Source: Platycnemis pennipes (taxonomy: Eukaryota > Arthropoda > Insecta > Odonata > Platycnemididae). From it: a DNA stretch of 64,000 bases. Where the stretch lies: assembly GCA_933228895.1 (NCBI GenBank), contig CAKOGI010000045.1, forward strand, positions 1 to 64,000, read 5' to 3'. This document shows positions 1 to 10,977 of this stretch, one piece after another (within the stretch, counting starts at the first letter, position 1; the number at the start of each line of letters is the position of its first letter). A program made the translations under genes and the position numbers. Below the pieces are notes generated by a model. It was not told the DNA's origin. It saw only the letters and a program-made list of their open reading frames with translations, and searched no databases.

Positions 1-619
1 ATCAACTGACATAGGGATAGATAGTAATCTATTGATCATAGAATAGAAAGTGGATAGTTTATGGGTTTGGTGATGGCAAGAATCGTTGGGGATTATCACA
101 TCGGAATACGTTGCTTTTCTAAAAATGGAGAAGGAATGGTGATCATTGGTTATTTTAATTGTCAGATCTAAAAAGTTTAAAGCTTTACCACCCACCTCAA
201 GGGTGAAGTTAATAGAATCATGTAATGAATTTAAAAGATTTTTAAAAAGGTCAAGCTGACGAAGGCTACCGGTCCATAAACATAAAATATCGTCAACATA
301 ACGGTACCAGTAAGTAACATTAGATAAAAGTGGGTTATTGGAAGTAAAAAGTTTGTTTTCTAGGCTACACATAAAAATATCGGCTAAAATAGGGGAGAGA
401 GGTGAACCCATGGATAGACCGTGGGTTTGTCTATAGATAAAACCATTAAAAAGGAAATAATTTGTGAAACACACAGGTTGAGCAACAACTCTAATTCGGA
501 GATAAGCTTGGATTCGCCCTGTGCGTTTTAACCAATTCAAGGCTAAAGAGACGGCCTCTTTTGCCGGAACTGACGTGAAAAGGTTGGTGACATCAAATGA
601 TATAAGTTTGGAGTTCGGG
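1..619 (-). mobile_element. Inverted partial copy of the Penelope-like element RT core
   Basis: This stretch is the reverse complement of about 1876-2497, the RT palm region of the element to its right. It carries only small differences, for example shortened T and A runs near 525-535. It begins at the window edge and stops abruptly at 619, where the right-hand element starts. Head-to-head partial copies are common for Penelope-like elements. A chimera formed in assembly is also possible. The short antisense frame inside it is a broken piece of RT. Confidence 0.85.
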
Positions 620-646
620 ACTTACCAAGTGATTATTTTATTTACT

Positions 647-3136
647 ATGCGGTTCCACCAAGTGAAGCCTGAGAATTTCCTCTTTATTCGTGAAGCTAGT
701 ACGGCAACTAAGGCTAAATTGTTCCGGAAACTCTCCATCAAATTCCGCATCGCGAGTCTCAACATTCTTTTCAACAACAGTTGTCTAAAAAGAGGACTAA
801 TTCCAAGATACGTCTCTCTTCACTCCAAGACAACATCTCCCGCAGCTACCACCGCAGTGACAATGGCGAAGAAGTTTTGGATTCGTTTGGAACTGAAAAA
901 GTGGTTTGCAATCCGTGATTCCCTCTCTCATTACCTCTACTTTTTGCACATGGACCTCGTTTTCTCTCTAAACTGGATCGAATGGTGTTATATAGAGGAT
1001 AAAGTGAAGTCATGTGTCAGTGTGATATCCTTTAAGAAATCAAACACTATTCATAGGAAGCTAAATCAACTTTATGCTACCCAAAAAGGAACCACACCCC
1101 AGTGTCGTTTATACCCTAGTGAAAGTATCTTGTGTAATAGTAAAAATGATTTGAATGCTATCCCTCCGCCCCCCAGAGTTGTGAACCTATCGAACCACCA
1201 GTTTTCCGAACCAGAATTACAACTACTCAACAAAGGCTTCAAATTCTCCCCAACCATACCCTTGCATCGCAAGAGCTTGATTAATCTTGCGGGTGATTGT
1301 GATTCTGCTCTTCGTAAAGAGACACTAGGCTGCAAATACCAGATTGCAGAAAGTATCTCCAAGTACGTCCTTTCGACACCACCTAACCGTCGGCATCGGA
1401 GCTCTTCAACTTGGTCCCTGGTGCAGAAGATGAAGGATTCTATAAACAGTGCAAACCTGATAGTTACAAAGGCCGACAAAGGAAACAGTATTGTTATTCT
1501 TTCCAAATCTGACTACGAACTTAAGGTCAATTCGTTCTTGAATTCCAATTCTTTCGAAATCCTACCCAAAGATCCTACTTCTAGGTTTCAAAAAGAATTG
1601 AAAAATACGATGTCTCGATGTTCGACCATAATCCCTCCTACCCAGTACTGGCATTTTATTAATATGAACCCCCTTCCCCCTCGCCTTTATGGTCTACCCA
1701 AAACTCACAAAGATAATGTACCTATCCGCCCCATTGTTTCTCATTTTCCGGCCCCAGCACATAAGCTCGCTGCCAAACTGAACTCCACCTTGAGAGAACT
1801 TTCCGCTTTCGAATCGCAATATTCTATTAGAAACTCCATTGAACTGACCAAGAAACTTGCTAAAATAAGAATACCCCCGAACTCCAAACTTATATCATTT
1901 GATGTCACCAACCTTTTCACGTCAGTTCCGGCAAAAGAGGCCGTCTCTTTAGCCTTGAATTTGGTTAAAAACGCACAGGGCGAATCCAAGCTTATCTCCG
2001 AATTAGAGTTGTTGCTCAACCTGTGTGTTTCACAAAATTATTTCCTTTTTAATGGTTTTATCTATAGACAAACCCACGGTCTATCCATGGGTTCACCTCT
2101 CTCCCCTATTTTAGCCGATATTTTTATGTGTAGCCTAGAAAACAAACTTTTTACTTCCAATAACCCACTTTTATCTAATGTTACTTACTGGTACCGTTAT
2201 GTTGACGATATTTTATGTTTATGGACCGGTAGCCTTCGTCAGCTTGACCTTTTTAAAAATCTTTTAAATTCATTACATGATTCTATTAACTTCACCCTTG
2301 AGGTGGGTGGTAAAGCTTTAAACTTTTTAGATCTGACAATTAAAATAACCAATGATCACCATTCCTTCTCCATTTTTAGAAAAGCAACGTATTCCGATGT
2401 GATAATCCCCAACGATTCTTGCCATCACCAAACCCATAAACTATCCACTTTCTATTCTATGATCAATAGATTACTATCTATCCCTATGTCAGTTGATGAT
2501 TACAATGCGGAATTGCGCATGATAAAAAGCATTGCTTATAACAATGGGTACAATCACGAAATTATTAACAAAATTGTGCAACGAGTTAAAACTAAATTAG
2601 CTCTCAGTTTGATTACCACTTTATCTGCCTCCCAACTTGAGACTTTTACAAAACGTTGGTGCAAAATCCCATTTCTTGGCAAGGTTTCCAATTGTATAGC
2701 TAATCGCATCCCAAAAGACAAACTCAGAATATCATTTTATAACCCGTATACTTTAGATAAGCTAATTTTTAATTCAAAGTGCCAGTATGACGTTTCAGAC
2801 AGAAATGGTGTATACATGCTTCAATGTGATAACTGTGATGCCTCTTACATTGGTCAAACCGGACGAGCTATCCACACCCGTGTGAAAGAACACAATAGCT
2901 GTTTACGAAAAGGGGATTACAGCTCCCAATTTGCCAAACACCTCATCGAAGAAGACCACACCAGTGACTTCATCCCCAAAGTGCTCCACACCCAGTGCAA
3001 AGGTCACAAGTTGGATTTCCTTGAACAGTTGGAGATAACGTCTGCTACCAGAAATAATGTACATCTGTTAAATGAATATATGTTCCCTTACAACTCTCCC
3101 TTCCTGAACTTACCTTTTCTCTCCTCCCGAACTTGA
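647..3136 (+). CDS. Penelope-like reverse transcriptase with C-terminal GIY-YIG endonuclease
   Basis: This is an uninterrupted frame of 829 residues from the first ATG inside the element. The same frame runs upstream to 521, but that part is antisense RT from the inverted copy, so I reject it as N-terminus. RT signatures appear in order: RPIVS, then FDVTNLFTSVP near residue 420, GLSMGSPLSP, the catalytic YVDD near residue 518 and NFLDLTI. A GIY-YIG nuclease follows near residues 721-750, with GVYMLQC, then YIGQTGR and a KEHN segment. In this family RT copies the element's own RNA and the nuclease nicks the target. The intact frame and catalytic residues suggest a young, possibly active copy. 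No introns are evident. Confidence 0.92.
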   Translation: MRFHQVKPENFLFIREASTATKAKLFRKLSIKFRIASLNILFNNSCLKRGLIPRYVSLHSKTTSPAATTAVTMAKKFWIRLELKKWFAIRDSLSHYLYFLHMDLVFSLNWIEWCYIEDKVKSCVSVISFKKSNTIHRKLNQLYATQKGTTPQCRLYPSESILCNSKNDLNAIPPPPRVVNLSNHQFSEPELQLLNKGFKFSPTIPLHRKSLINLAGDCDSALRKETLGCKYQIAESISKYVLSTPPNRRHRSSSTWSLVQKMKDSINSANLIVTKADKGNSIVILSKSDYELKVNSFLNSNSFEILPKDPTSRFQKELKNTMSRCSTIIPPTQYWHFINMNPLPPRLYGLPKTHKDNVPIRPIVSHFPAPAHKLAAKLNSTLRELSAFESQYSIRNSIELTKKLAKIRIPPNSKLISFDVTNLFTSVPAKEAVSLALNLVKNAQGESKLISELELLLNLCVSQNYFLFNGFIYRQTHGLSMGSPLSPILADIFMCSLENKLFTSNNPLLSNVTYWYRYVDDILCLWTGSLRQLDLFKNLLNSLHDSINFTLEVGGKALNFLDLTIKITNDHHSFSIFRKATYSDVIIPNDSCHHQTHKLSTFYSMINRLLSIPMSVDDYNAELRMIKSIAYNNGYNHEIINKIVQRVKTKLALSLITTLSASQLETFTKRWCKIPFLGKVSNCIANRIPKDKLRISFYNPYTLDKLIFNSKCQYDVSDRNGVYMLQCDNCDASYIGQTGRAIHTRVKEHNSCLRKGDYSSQFAKHLIEEDHTSDFIPKVLHTQCKGHKLDFLEQLEITSATRNNVHLLNEYMFPYNSPFLNLPFLSSRT

Positions 3137-3280
3137 CCCATCTCCTCAATTCTTCCCCCCCCTCATCCGGCCAAGTCACAACTAGTTACTTTCCCCCCCC
3201 CCCCTTTCCCATTGATGCCCCAACCTATGGATCACGTGATCACCTTGTGGATATATATTGAGCTCGCGGACTCTCCCCGC

Positions 3281-3326
3281 TTACCTTGATAATGATTGTC
3301 AAACCAATCGAAACCTAGGTCGGGAA
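3281..3326 (+). ncRNA. Hammerhead-ribozyme-like motif at the Penelope 3' end (UUGAUAA core)
   Basis: In order: UUACC (stem I, 5' side), UUGAUAA (3286-3292), one spare base, a stem II hairpin GATTG/CAATC (3294-3298 and 3305-3309), GAAA (3310-3313), a tiny palindromic stem III CCTAGG, and UC at the expected cleavage point. GGGAA follows and can pair back with UUACC. Type I hammerheads are known in Penelope-like elements. The canonical core is CUGANGA. Here C3 is U and G8 is A, which keeps the pair between those positions. Activity is not shown by sequence. Confidence 0.5.
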
Positions 3327-3374
3327 AAATAAAATAAAATTTGTGGAATCTTACCAAGTGATTATTTTATTTAC

Positions 3375-3560
3375 AATAACATTACCTGCTATAATGATCT
3401 TTGACACTATCATTGATATTCATCTACCCAGACAACTCAACCTCTCCCTCTTATTAACTGTTGCAGTTCAGAAAACGAAAACCTAATTCGGAACTCCACT
3501 TCTACATGTTTACTCAGATGTATTCCCAACAGTAACCTCTTCCACATCAACACCAACATC
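3375..3560. repeat. Dispersed repeat following the Penelope element, second copy near 8 kb
   Basis: The sequence beginning ACAATAACATTACCTGCTAT recurs with substitutions and small indels at 8010-8140. Shared words include CATCTACCCAGA and GTTGCAGTTCAGAAAA. No coding signature is visible. It may be the 5' part of a following tandem Penelope copy or an unrelated repeat. Confidence 0.6.
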
Positions 3561-3756
3561 ATAAATGCCTTATCTCAATATCCACTCATGTAAATTTACT
3601 TTAAGGAAACAGACAATATTTGAAAACGTGCACCAATTGCGATGCTGCGGCAGGAGTTAGAAATCAGCACAGAACAATCTAGAGCATTGATCAACTAACG
3701 GTTTCATGGTAAACATGTGCCGCAAAATTTATGTGAGCCATGTCTACAAACATTAA

Positions 3757-6560
3757 GGCTGGGATTACGATGAACGTTTTCTGACGTGAAGGAAACGAAC
3801 GGTGGCGGTAAACGCCAACGTAGCGGCTCAATTGTCGGTGGTATATCACGATGGACGACAGATTGGTAACACTGCCGTTTTCCAATATGGCGGCGCGGCG
3901 AACAGTCACCTCCAGGGTTCGAATCAAGGAGGCTACATGAGGAGGCCCCAGAACTCAGAACTCAAGCTGATTTCTGCTGTCACTTGGCGCGCTTTTTATT
4001 CGTTCGCCAAAATCGGCCGCATAGCGGCGCTGATAGTCGAGCGATCCAGTCCTTTCCGACTTCGTCCATTAGCGGTAGTGCAAGTGGTTGTGTTTTGCTC
4101 GGCCGAAATCTATTTTATATAGTGTTTTTGCCAGTGAAAACTGTTTACGTCTTCTTGGCAAGTATTTTACGATGAGGACTAACCGCCGTTGTTGTGTTCC
4201 TGGGTGCGACGCTGGTTATGAAAGTGCCAAAAAGGGAAATAAGGAGCTGGGCTTACGGAACAGAAGCCTGTTCAAGGCGAAGGTAAGTAAGTCCCCTCGG
4301 GTAAAGTATGATAAGGTGAAATTCTTAAATTGTATCATATATTAATTACTCTACGCAAGGTGAATACTAAGAGGTCATTGGATGATTGTACTGGTTAGCT
4401 ATCGCCAGTGAATGTAACGCGTTGTAGGGGTTGTAAAGGCATTGTGTGTGTAAACAGTGAGATGGTTGCGATGCTCCTCGTGCTATTAATATTAAAATAT
4501 CAAGTTGAACTAGATTTTTTTTCCGTCTTCTACCTTACTCAGGTTAATGTAAGTGCAGGTACACATGACAAGACATGTCTTTCACTTTTCAAAGAGTTTT
4601 TTTCTGCTGTGAGGTAGCACTATTTCTGCTCATTCACTAATTGTAATTTATTTCCTTATTTTCCAGGTTCTCTTGATATTTTCACTTCGATTGGATTAAG
4701 ATGAGAGGAGAATGTTGAACTACTGCACGCAAATGTTTTCCAAAGTTTGATTTCAGTTTACACTTATATAACAACATAAATAGAAGTTATGACGATATAC
4801 GTATATTTCTGATTTACGTATATTTCCTGATTTCTGAGAAAGGTACCTTTCTCAGAAATCAGGAAAGAATTAGAACCCTAGGAAGTGGGTATAGAGAATT
4901 GTTAGGCGATTGCTAACTGCAAGTGTTTATTCCTTTAAGGCTGATTTGGAAAAAACTCGTGCATGAAGATATGTAATATTTCATTGTCGAATATTTGGGA
5001 AATAAGTCCCTCGATTGTATCTAAAGAATCACATTCTTAGGTTGCATGTACATTTTATTATGGCTTCAATATCACAATACTTTCTATGTAATGTGTATCA
5101 TACAAAATACAATTTATTACTTGCATCGTATGTTGGTTTTCTGTATTTGATCCACTGGGCAACTAAAAGTTTATAATGTATTTTTCTGAGTGACAATAGT
5201 ATGTTATAACATATAAAGTAAAGTGTAAAGTTTTGATTTCAAATAAATAGGATCAAATAGTCAGAATGATTACTGTGCTGCTTATTTACATCCTATTTTT
5301 ATGAGTTTGGTAATGGAGTTTTCATTGACATCAACTGATCGCCAGTATTGTTATTGTTAGTTGCTTTTATTCTAGACTTTACATTTCCTGATTTAAGTCC
5401 TATAGTGCCAAGCGTTGCGTATCTCTGCTAATTCTTTTGTTATTATTGTATTTTCGATATTGATGGGAGGATTCAAATTCTAGTGATACCTACATTTAGG
5501 TCTAAATGGAAATCGCACAACTTCCATAGAATTTCTATGCATCCACCTAGGGGAATGTAAGAATTATTTCATCTTTGGAAAATATCCCGTTACGGTAATT
5601 ACTGCGATAATCAATTTCTTTCCTTTGCCGGTAGACATATTGTATCAAGGATACCAAACACTTTATAGGCGGCCCAGCTTGGTCGGGGATTGCCGAGGCG
5701 CCCGACCCTCTTCGCATTCTCAGTCCTTTTCACCATTCACGAAGGGGCCCAAAATTTGTTTGCAGCCGAGGGCCTCCATCGATATGAAACCGCCCCTGTT
5801 TGGGAAGACGAAAAAGTTCTTGGGACGTGGTGGATACGTGAGTTACTTGCGTATCATGTGTATTGCTTGCGAGTGCATTAGCGGTGTATACGTCCCAATA
5901 TAACGCTGATTAATGGTTCCTCTTTGAGTTTCGGCTGTGAAATTGCATTCTGGTTGATGACAGTAAATTTCAAAGTGTTCCTGCAGTGTTGACAATAGTA
6001 GCACATGCAGTATATATCTGATTTACGCAAAACATCAGTTCTGTTTCCCACTATTGCCATGTTATTCCCCGTGACAAATGGATCGCTGCTCAACTAGCGC
6101 CGCGAGTGGCGACTTTTGTAAACTCAATAAAATGCGCGGTGGGTGACAGCGCGTCTAGCGGCCGACTCAATAATCCTCTAATATAATATTCGTGGTTCGA
6201 ATCGGCGCAAAACCGTAGTTTTTACCTTTTTCCAAAACTTTTTTTAGCGTGAGTGAAGTGTGAACACAGCAGGTTGTGTTGTGAAAATTTCATCGAAAAA
6301 GGACGATTTTCAGTGGTCGAAAAATGTTTTTGAAAAGTTTCACCCTCATCCAAATATTTACCCCAATTTGATTTTCAAGTCACTCGTGATTGGCTGACGG
6401 AAACCAACTCGACGAGAAGGCTAGACCGTGACAAGCTTTCCTCAACGTACGTTAACGTCCCTCCGTCGTAATTAGCTTCGTTGCGTTCCCATGCTGCTGA
6501 CTTCAACAATGCCACCGTCCGTTTCCGTCACGTCGGAAAACGTTCATCGTAATCCCGGCC
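3757..6560. mobile_element. 2.8-kb DNA element with ~50-bp terminal inverted repeats
   Basis: The left end (3757-3806, GGCTGGGATTACGATGAACG...) matches the reverse complement of 6511-6560 over about 50 bp with few mismatches. The flanks are TAA on the left and CAA on the right, so a 3-bp TSD is possible but imperfect. The interior holds a THAP-type exon at 4172-4282 and otherwise AT-rich sequence without clear coding. The group is unresolved. THAP domains occur in P and Kolobok transposases, while a 3-bp TWA-like TSD would fit PIF/Harbinger. Confidence 0.65.
4172..4282 (+). CDS. First exon of a THAP zinc-finger protein
   Basis: The 37 codons encode a peptide beginning MRTNRRCCVPGCDAGY. CxVPGC followed by GY is the opening of the THAP C2CH DNA-binding domain. 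The exon ends at a strong donor, AAG/GTAAGT (4283), in phase 0, as THAP exons often do. The rest of the domain (the W, the C/H pair and the terminal AVPTIF-like box) is not in the next few kilobases, so the gene is either broken by an internal deletion or has a distant second exon. It lies inside a TIR-bounded element, so a transposase or accessory DNA-binding protein is more likely than a host gene. Confidence 0.5.
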
Positions 6561-6759
6561 CAATACATATTAATAACGTTCGTATTCACACAAAAAACAA
6601 GAATTTATTTTGGCCAAGAAGAAGAAAAATTTTAACTTTGAAATGTAACTGTTAAAAGTTCCATCGCAATCAATACGAAATTATTCCTCACAGGTGCACT
6701 GGTAGACCTGGATTTTAAGTGCTCCAATGCTTATGCTTGTATAAAACCGTCTAACCTAA

Positions 6760-7283
6760 AGGTGGCTATATACGTAGCAGTTGACTGCTATGACAGTCAA
6801 CTGCTAACAACAATTAAACCCCACTCGAAAGTGTAAATAGCAACTGCGATGCGAGTTCAGGTCGATACTGGACACCTGTCGAACACTGTCGATCCACGTT
6901 CGAGCTATTAGCAAAGTTGAAGCCCGCCTACTTTCCAGCGGAAATGTATCCAACACAATTGCGACAATCGCCAACGGAAAGCAATACACTACGGAATTTG
7001 GATATAATAACAAGGATATCCCTCCCAAAAGAAAAGATTCTACTCTTTAAAGAATGGGAACAAAATATAATCGTCGATGGAATTTATTGCTAGAAGAATA
7101 TCATGAAATTTTAAGCATCAATCACTATTGTAATGAAACTCTTTTTATTTGTTGTGGCAACGCCTTAATAGCGGCTTTAAGCTGCACAGAAGTTAACGCA
7201 GACGCATCATAGCAGTAGCGATAGCGATATATAGCGCATCTCGCGACTGTCATAGCAGTCAACTGCTACGCGTAAACGCTGCT
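6760..7283 (+). mobile_element. PIF/Harbinger-type MITE, copy 1 (TSD TAA)
   Basis: A 524-bp element with ends AGGTGGCTATATACGTAGCA and a mirrored right end, flanked by TAA at 6757-6759 and 7284-7286. The subterminal sequence GCAGTTGACTGCTATGACAG is itself near-palindromic. Two further copies lie at 16149-16685 and 62913-63447, all with a 3-bp TWA duplication, the signature of PIF/Harbinger. It has no transposase. A roughly 75-codon antisense frame in the interior is shared with copy 3, but similarity between copies explains that. Confidence 0.85.
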
Positions 7284-7304
7284 TAAGAAACAAAATCATA
7301 GGCA

Positions 7305-7385
7305 AACGAAACATCGATACCCTAGGCGGAATTCGAACCCGCGACCTGCGTGTCACCAATCTTGCTACCACGGGTGGCACTAGTG
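7305..7385 (-). repeat. tRNA-like SINE head
   Basis: On the minus strand the sequence has an A-box-like TGGTAGCAAGATTGG and then GCGGGTTCGAATTCCGC. The second is a T-arm with a 5-bp stem and a 7-nt loop containing the B box GGTTCGAATTC. It does not fold as a complete canonical tRNA, so a tRNA-derived SINE fits better than a functional tRNA gene. It lies directly beside the MITE at 6760-7283. Confidence 0.45.
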
Positions 7386-8009
7386 TCATTTCTATGTGCA
7401 CGATGTGGAATTTTTAAGACTTAAATATGAAGTATCGCCGATGCAATGTTTTTTTTTCTTCATTTTATTCAAATGTAATTTTCCACGAACTTCATAAGGC
7501 CTTGGCAACAGGAAAAGAGGCGTGGCATATTCTAGTCCGCTCGCCGTACAGTTGAAAAAGAAGACAAGTGAAAATCAGAATGGAATGGGGAAAAAAATAC
7601 ACGAGTAAACATGGAAGGATTCAATCTGCTCAGGGATGACGAAACGGATTAAGGCCGTCTTCCCGGGATTGATTGGGGGAGGGCTGCAGCCCCTATTCGG
7701 GAGGGGGAGGGGCTCTGGAAATGCGATACGGGGCATCAAGTTGACTCTCCTCTTGGGCTAATACCCGAGGGGATGACAGGGAAATCCGCGGAAGCAACAA
7801 AAAAGACGATCGTATTTTGAGCCGAGAAGAAAACTGATTACGTGAAACGGGTCGAGTCAACAAACACTCACTCTTGGGAAAAATTTCAAATAATTCCTCG
7901 CGCGCACAAACATTAAATTGTTTTTGGCTTCTAGTATGAGAACAGCTTGGCGATAGACACCCGGAAACACGGTCCAGCAAACACAATATGATGAAAAAAC
8001 TTCAACACA

Positions 8010-8140
8010 CAATAAAATTACCTGCTATGATGACCTTGACATCCATCTACCCAGATGATTCAACCTCTAACATGTATTTACTGTTGCAGTTCAGAAAAAG
8101 CAAACCTGATTTACTTCTGGGTCCCAATTTACGCATTCAT
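8010..8140. repeat. Second copy of the repeat that follows the first Penelope element
   Basis: Aligned by eye with 3376-3510, it shares ACCTGCTAT, ATCTACCCAGA and GTTGCAGTTCAGAAAA blocks. The LINE insertion at 8201 lies just downstream and may interrupt this repeat. Confidence 0.55.
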
Positions 8141-8200
8141 TCATCCATAAAGGTTTTCTACCAATACTTGGGATTAACGATTAAAAATTAATCGTTAAAA

Positions 8201-8885
8201 ATAATAATAATAATAATCATTTATTTGTCCAGCGACTTGTTTACATACAAATATATGACACGTCAGGACTGTATAATTACATATATATAACTGTGTAATT
8301 TCATCAACATAGTAATAATAAAATCAGTCATTCAAAAATTCACAAACACTATAATACATTTTGTCAGGTAGTACAAGCTTAACCCTCTTCTTAAAAACAA
8401 AACCATTTCTAATGCTTTTTAGATTAACGGCCAAGGCGTTGAAAAGCCTGCAACCTATAGAATTTGGGCCATGTAGGGCAGATGTTGTCCTCACAAAAGG
8501 CACATATAAATCTTTGGCATTTCTAGTATAGTAATTGTGGATAGAGCTCTTCGTATTAAACTGGCTAATATTGTTATGTACATACAATAGCACATACAAA
8601 ATTTAAATACAAGGGAAGGGTAGGAGACCCAGCTTCCTAAAGATAGGCCTACAAGGGGCAAGATAGTGGGCATTAGCCATAAGTCTAACGGCTCTTTTTT
8701 GCAATTTAAAAATTCTGTCGGCATGAGTTGAGGAGCCCCAGAAAAGGATACCAAAAGTTAAATGAGAATAAAATTCACCATAATACAGACTTAAGAGGAC
8801 TTCCTGTGATAACGTGCATCTCATACAAAATGAAGTCAACCATTTAATTTAATCGTCACTGTCTAGACGAGTTAACTTTTAAATG
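8201..8885 (-). mobile_element. 5'-truncated non-LTR retrotransposon with perfect 13-bp TSD
   Basis: The duplication TTAATCGTTAAAA occurs exactly at 8188-8200 and 8886-8898. On the minus strand the copy encodes the C-terminal tail of a Jockey/CR1-group RT protein in at least three broken frames: an HLTFGILFWGSSTHADRIF block and LQKRAVRLMANAHY, then HNYYTRNAKDLYVP. It ends in a short (TAA)n tail at 8203-8217. A 5' truncation, a simple-repeat 3' tail and a TSD are hallmarks of target-primed reverse transcription. It is inactive because it is truncated and frame-shifted. Confidence 0.88.
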
Positions 8886-9159
8886 TTAATCGTTAAAATT
8901 ATACATTAACTGATACAAAAATAACCTAGGTTCATTTTTTTTGGTTGATTTTTGGCAAATGTCGACCTGTTCGAATTTGGGCGCTGAGCTTGCCCAACAG
9001 ACAAATGGGAAAATAAAACGGTATGAATGCAAGGGTAGTTGCAATGAATGAGCCGAGACGAATGCATCCAAACAAAAGTGGGGTTGAGGGGAGTGACCGC
9101 CCAAAGTTTAGGAACGCACCCCATCAGACGAGAAAACACGAAACCACGCGAAGACAATA

Positions 9160-9692
9160 GCCGTATTCGAAAACCAAGCATGCTTGGGCAAAGCATTCTT
9201 GGTGATGACGTATTGCTGACGTACAATGAAGCGTGCTTGGGAAAGAATACTTCATATTCGGACAGTCTACGCTAAGGAGCGACGTTAAGCAGCAGTGGCA
9301 ACATAAAAAACCACTAGGTAGTGTGAAACACGATAGAGGGCAACATCTATCAAATGTTTATATCGTAAGAAAAAGAGCGATTTTATGTATATTAACCTTT
9401 TCATTGATATGTATATTAATAATTATGAAAATGTAACATACGAAGTAAAAAAATAGATACTACACATATTTATAGGTAGCCAACGGCTCCGCCATCTTTT
9501 GTTATTCTCGTCAACAATGCTTCCAAGCCTTTAAGAATGGAAGCGTGCTTCTGTGCTTTGGCTTCGTAGCATGCTTCCCCCAGAGTGCTTCGCGTTCGGA
9601 CATACTTCGGGTGTTTCCGACGGTACCCCCCTCCACTTGCAAGCAAGCATTGTAGTATGCTTAGCGCCAGAAGCACACGTTTCGGACAGGGC
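9160..9692. mobile_element. Candidate TA-flanked MITE rich in AAGCATGCTT-like words
   Basis: The left end GCCGTATTCGAAAACCAAGC and the reverse complement of the right end (GCCCTGTCCGAAACGTGTGC) are similar, and both are flanked by TA (9158-9159, 9693-9694). Both subterminal zones are studded with AAGCATGCTT, GAAGCGTGCTT and related words on both strands. There is no transposase. TIR identity is only moderate, so the boundaries are tentative. Confidence 0.4.
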
Positions 9693-9734
9693 TACTGTCC
9701 TGGAGGGCTCGCATGGTACTAATAAGTATGTACC

Positions 9735-9960
9735 ATGGAGGGCTCGTATGCCTTACTCGGTGACATCATATCGTCAATATTACGTAGTTGAAGCAGGGAA
9801 AGAAGGGACGCCTAAAAACCCATGACACCAGAGTACCTATGACGGATAACGAGGGGGGGGGGGGTTCATTCAAACTAATGTATCTGTTACAATACGCCAG
9901 TGTACGTATGCCTTACTCGGCGACATCGCGTCGTCGATACATCAGCCCCCAGCGAATCGC
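9735..9960. repeat. Short direct repeat pair, CGTATGCCTTACTCGG
   Basis: The block GTATGCCTTACTCGGTGACA at about 9747 recurs with a few changes at about 9906, separated by a poly-G run. Just upstream, GGAGGGCTCG is also duplicated around a CATGGTAC/GTACCATG inverted pair. No family is recognised. Confidence 0.5.
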
Positions 9961-10349
9961 GAGAAAAGGTGCGCAGGCACACCACCAGCATCTACTGTAA
10001 CTCGATATAATTAAGCCTTTTCCACTGACATTTTACAATTGCGAAGGGATACTTCACATCGCAATGTGGGGATCGATATCAAAAACTAACCTCAAAGCAC
10101 TTTCTACCGCTCAGAACATTCTTTTGCGGCAAATTACAGACGCACCATGGTTCGTCAGATATTCTTTTTCATTCACGACAACTTAAAAATCCCGGAATTG
10201 GAGCTCCACCTGAGAAAAATCGCCGAATCCTTTCAGCAGACACTAGGAAACCTGACCAACGACACTCTGAACACTAAATGGAATTGCAACGGAAATTCCC
10301 AATTCAAATATTTTTAAACAAATGGATACGGATGGGAGAAACCACAATT

Positions 10350-10376
10350 CGGTTCCGAGTAAACGCCCCCATTCGG
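10350..10376 (-). repeat. Terminal fragment of the GGGGGCGTTTACTCGGAACC MITE family
   Basis: This is the reverse complement of the left end of the elements at 21702 and 26628. Only the terminus is present. Confidence 0.6.
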
Positions 10377-10394
10377 ACCTTCAAAAAGCTCACT

Positions 10395-10920
10395 GTCATC
10401 CAACCTTTACGGCAGTGAGGCACGGGCGATGACAGCAGCAGAGAAGTCAGAAGGGCGGAAGCATTCGAAATGTGGTGCTATCGCAGAATGATGAAGATAA
10501 AAATGGATCGACCGAGTGACAAATGAAGAAGTTTTATGAAGAGTGGGAGAAAAGAGAAGCCTGCCGAAAACTATAAAAAGAAGACGGGACTACTTAATCA
10601 GCTACATCTCAAGACACGATGGCCTTGAAGAGTGGGAGGAAAGAGAAGATTCTTCTGAATATAGCGTGTACCTATATAAACTTATATAAGTATATAAACT
10701 TATATAAGATTATATAAGGTAAGAAGACGGGACAATTTAATCGGCCATAGGTATCTTAAGACACGATGGTCTGATGAAGACAGTCGTTGGGTAAGGGAGT
10801 TACGGCAAAGGAAGGCGACGCATGGAACAAGTCGTGAAGGATGTAAAATAGAGGAATTACGGCAACAAGAAGAGGTTAGCCAATAGGAGAATCGGGTGGA
10901 GGGCTACGTCAAACAAATGA
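10395..10920 (+). pseudogene. RTE-type non-LTR RT 3' end, decayed
   Basis: Codons of the conserved C-terminal block (a CYRRM motif, then DRVTNEEV, RRVGEKRSLL, GHILRHDG) are recognisable but broken by stops and shifts. An internal rearrangement inserts TATATAAACTT repeats near 10670-10720. The family is abundant in the window (about ten fragments). Its consensus 3' end is GTCAAACCAATCCTAGGATT followed by (TGA)n. The clade is inferred from resemblance to arthropod endonuclease-RT proteins. Confidence 0.75.
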
Positions 10921-10977
10921 TAGGATTTAAGATTTGGTTCAAAGTTTGAGGCTTTACATTGTGGAACCACTCCAGTG

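Larger units (their letters stand above)
621..3374 (+). mobile_element. Penelope-like retroelement, apparently full length in coding capacity
   Basis: The unit begins right after the inverted copy and ends after an A-rich tail (AAAAATAAAATAAAA) near 3325-3340. A 25-bp direct repeat that starts CTTACCAAGTGATTA lies at 621-645 and again at 3350-3374. It may be a target-site duplication or the start of a tandem pseudo-LTR copy. A hammerhead-like motif sits just before the tail. Structure and coding content fit the GIY-YIG-bearing Penelope group. The exact 5' end is uncertain because the inverted copy is fused directly to it. Confidence 0.8.

Noticed and set aside
521..646. N-terminal extension of the Penelope frame
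   Set aside because: It translates the antisense of the RT core from the inverted copy and is in frame by chance.
1072..2019. Minus-strand frames of 144 and 92 codons
   Set aside because: They are shadows of the intact plus-strand RT frame.
7305..7385. Functional tRNA gene
   Set aside because: The T-arm and A/B boxes are present, but I could not build an acceptor stem or anticodon arm; a tRNA-derived SINE is more likely.
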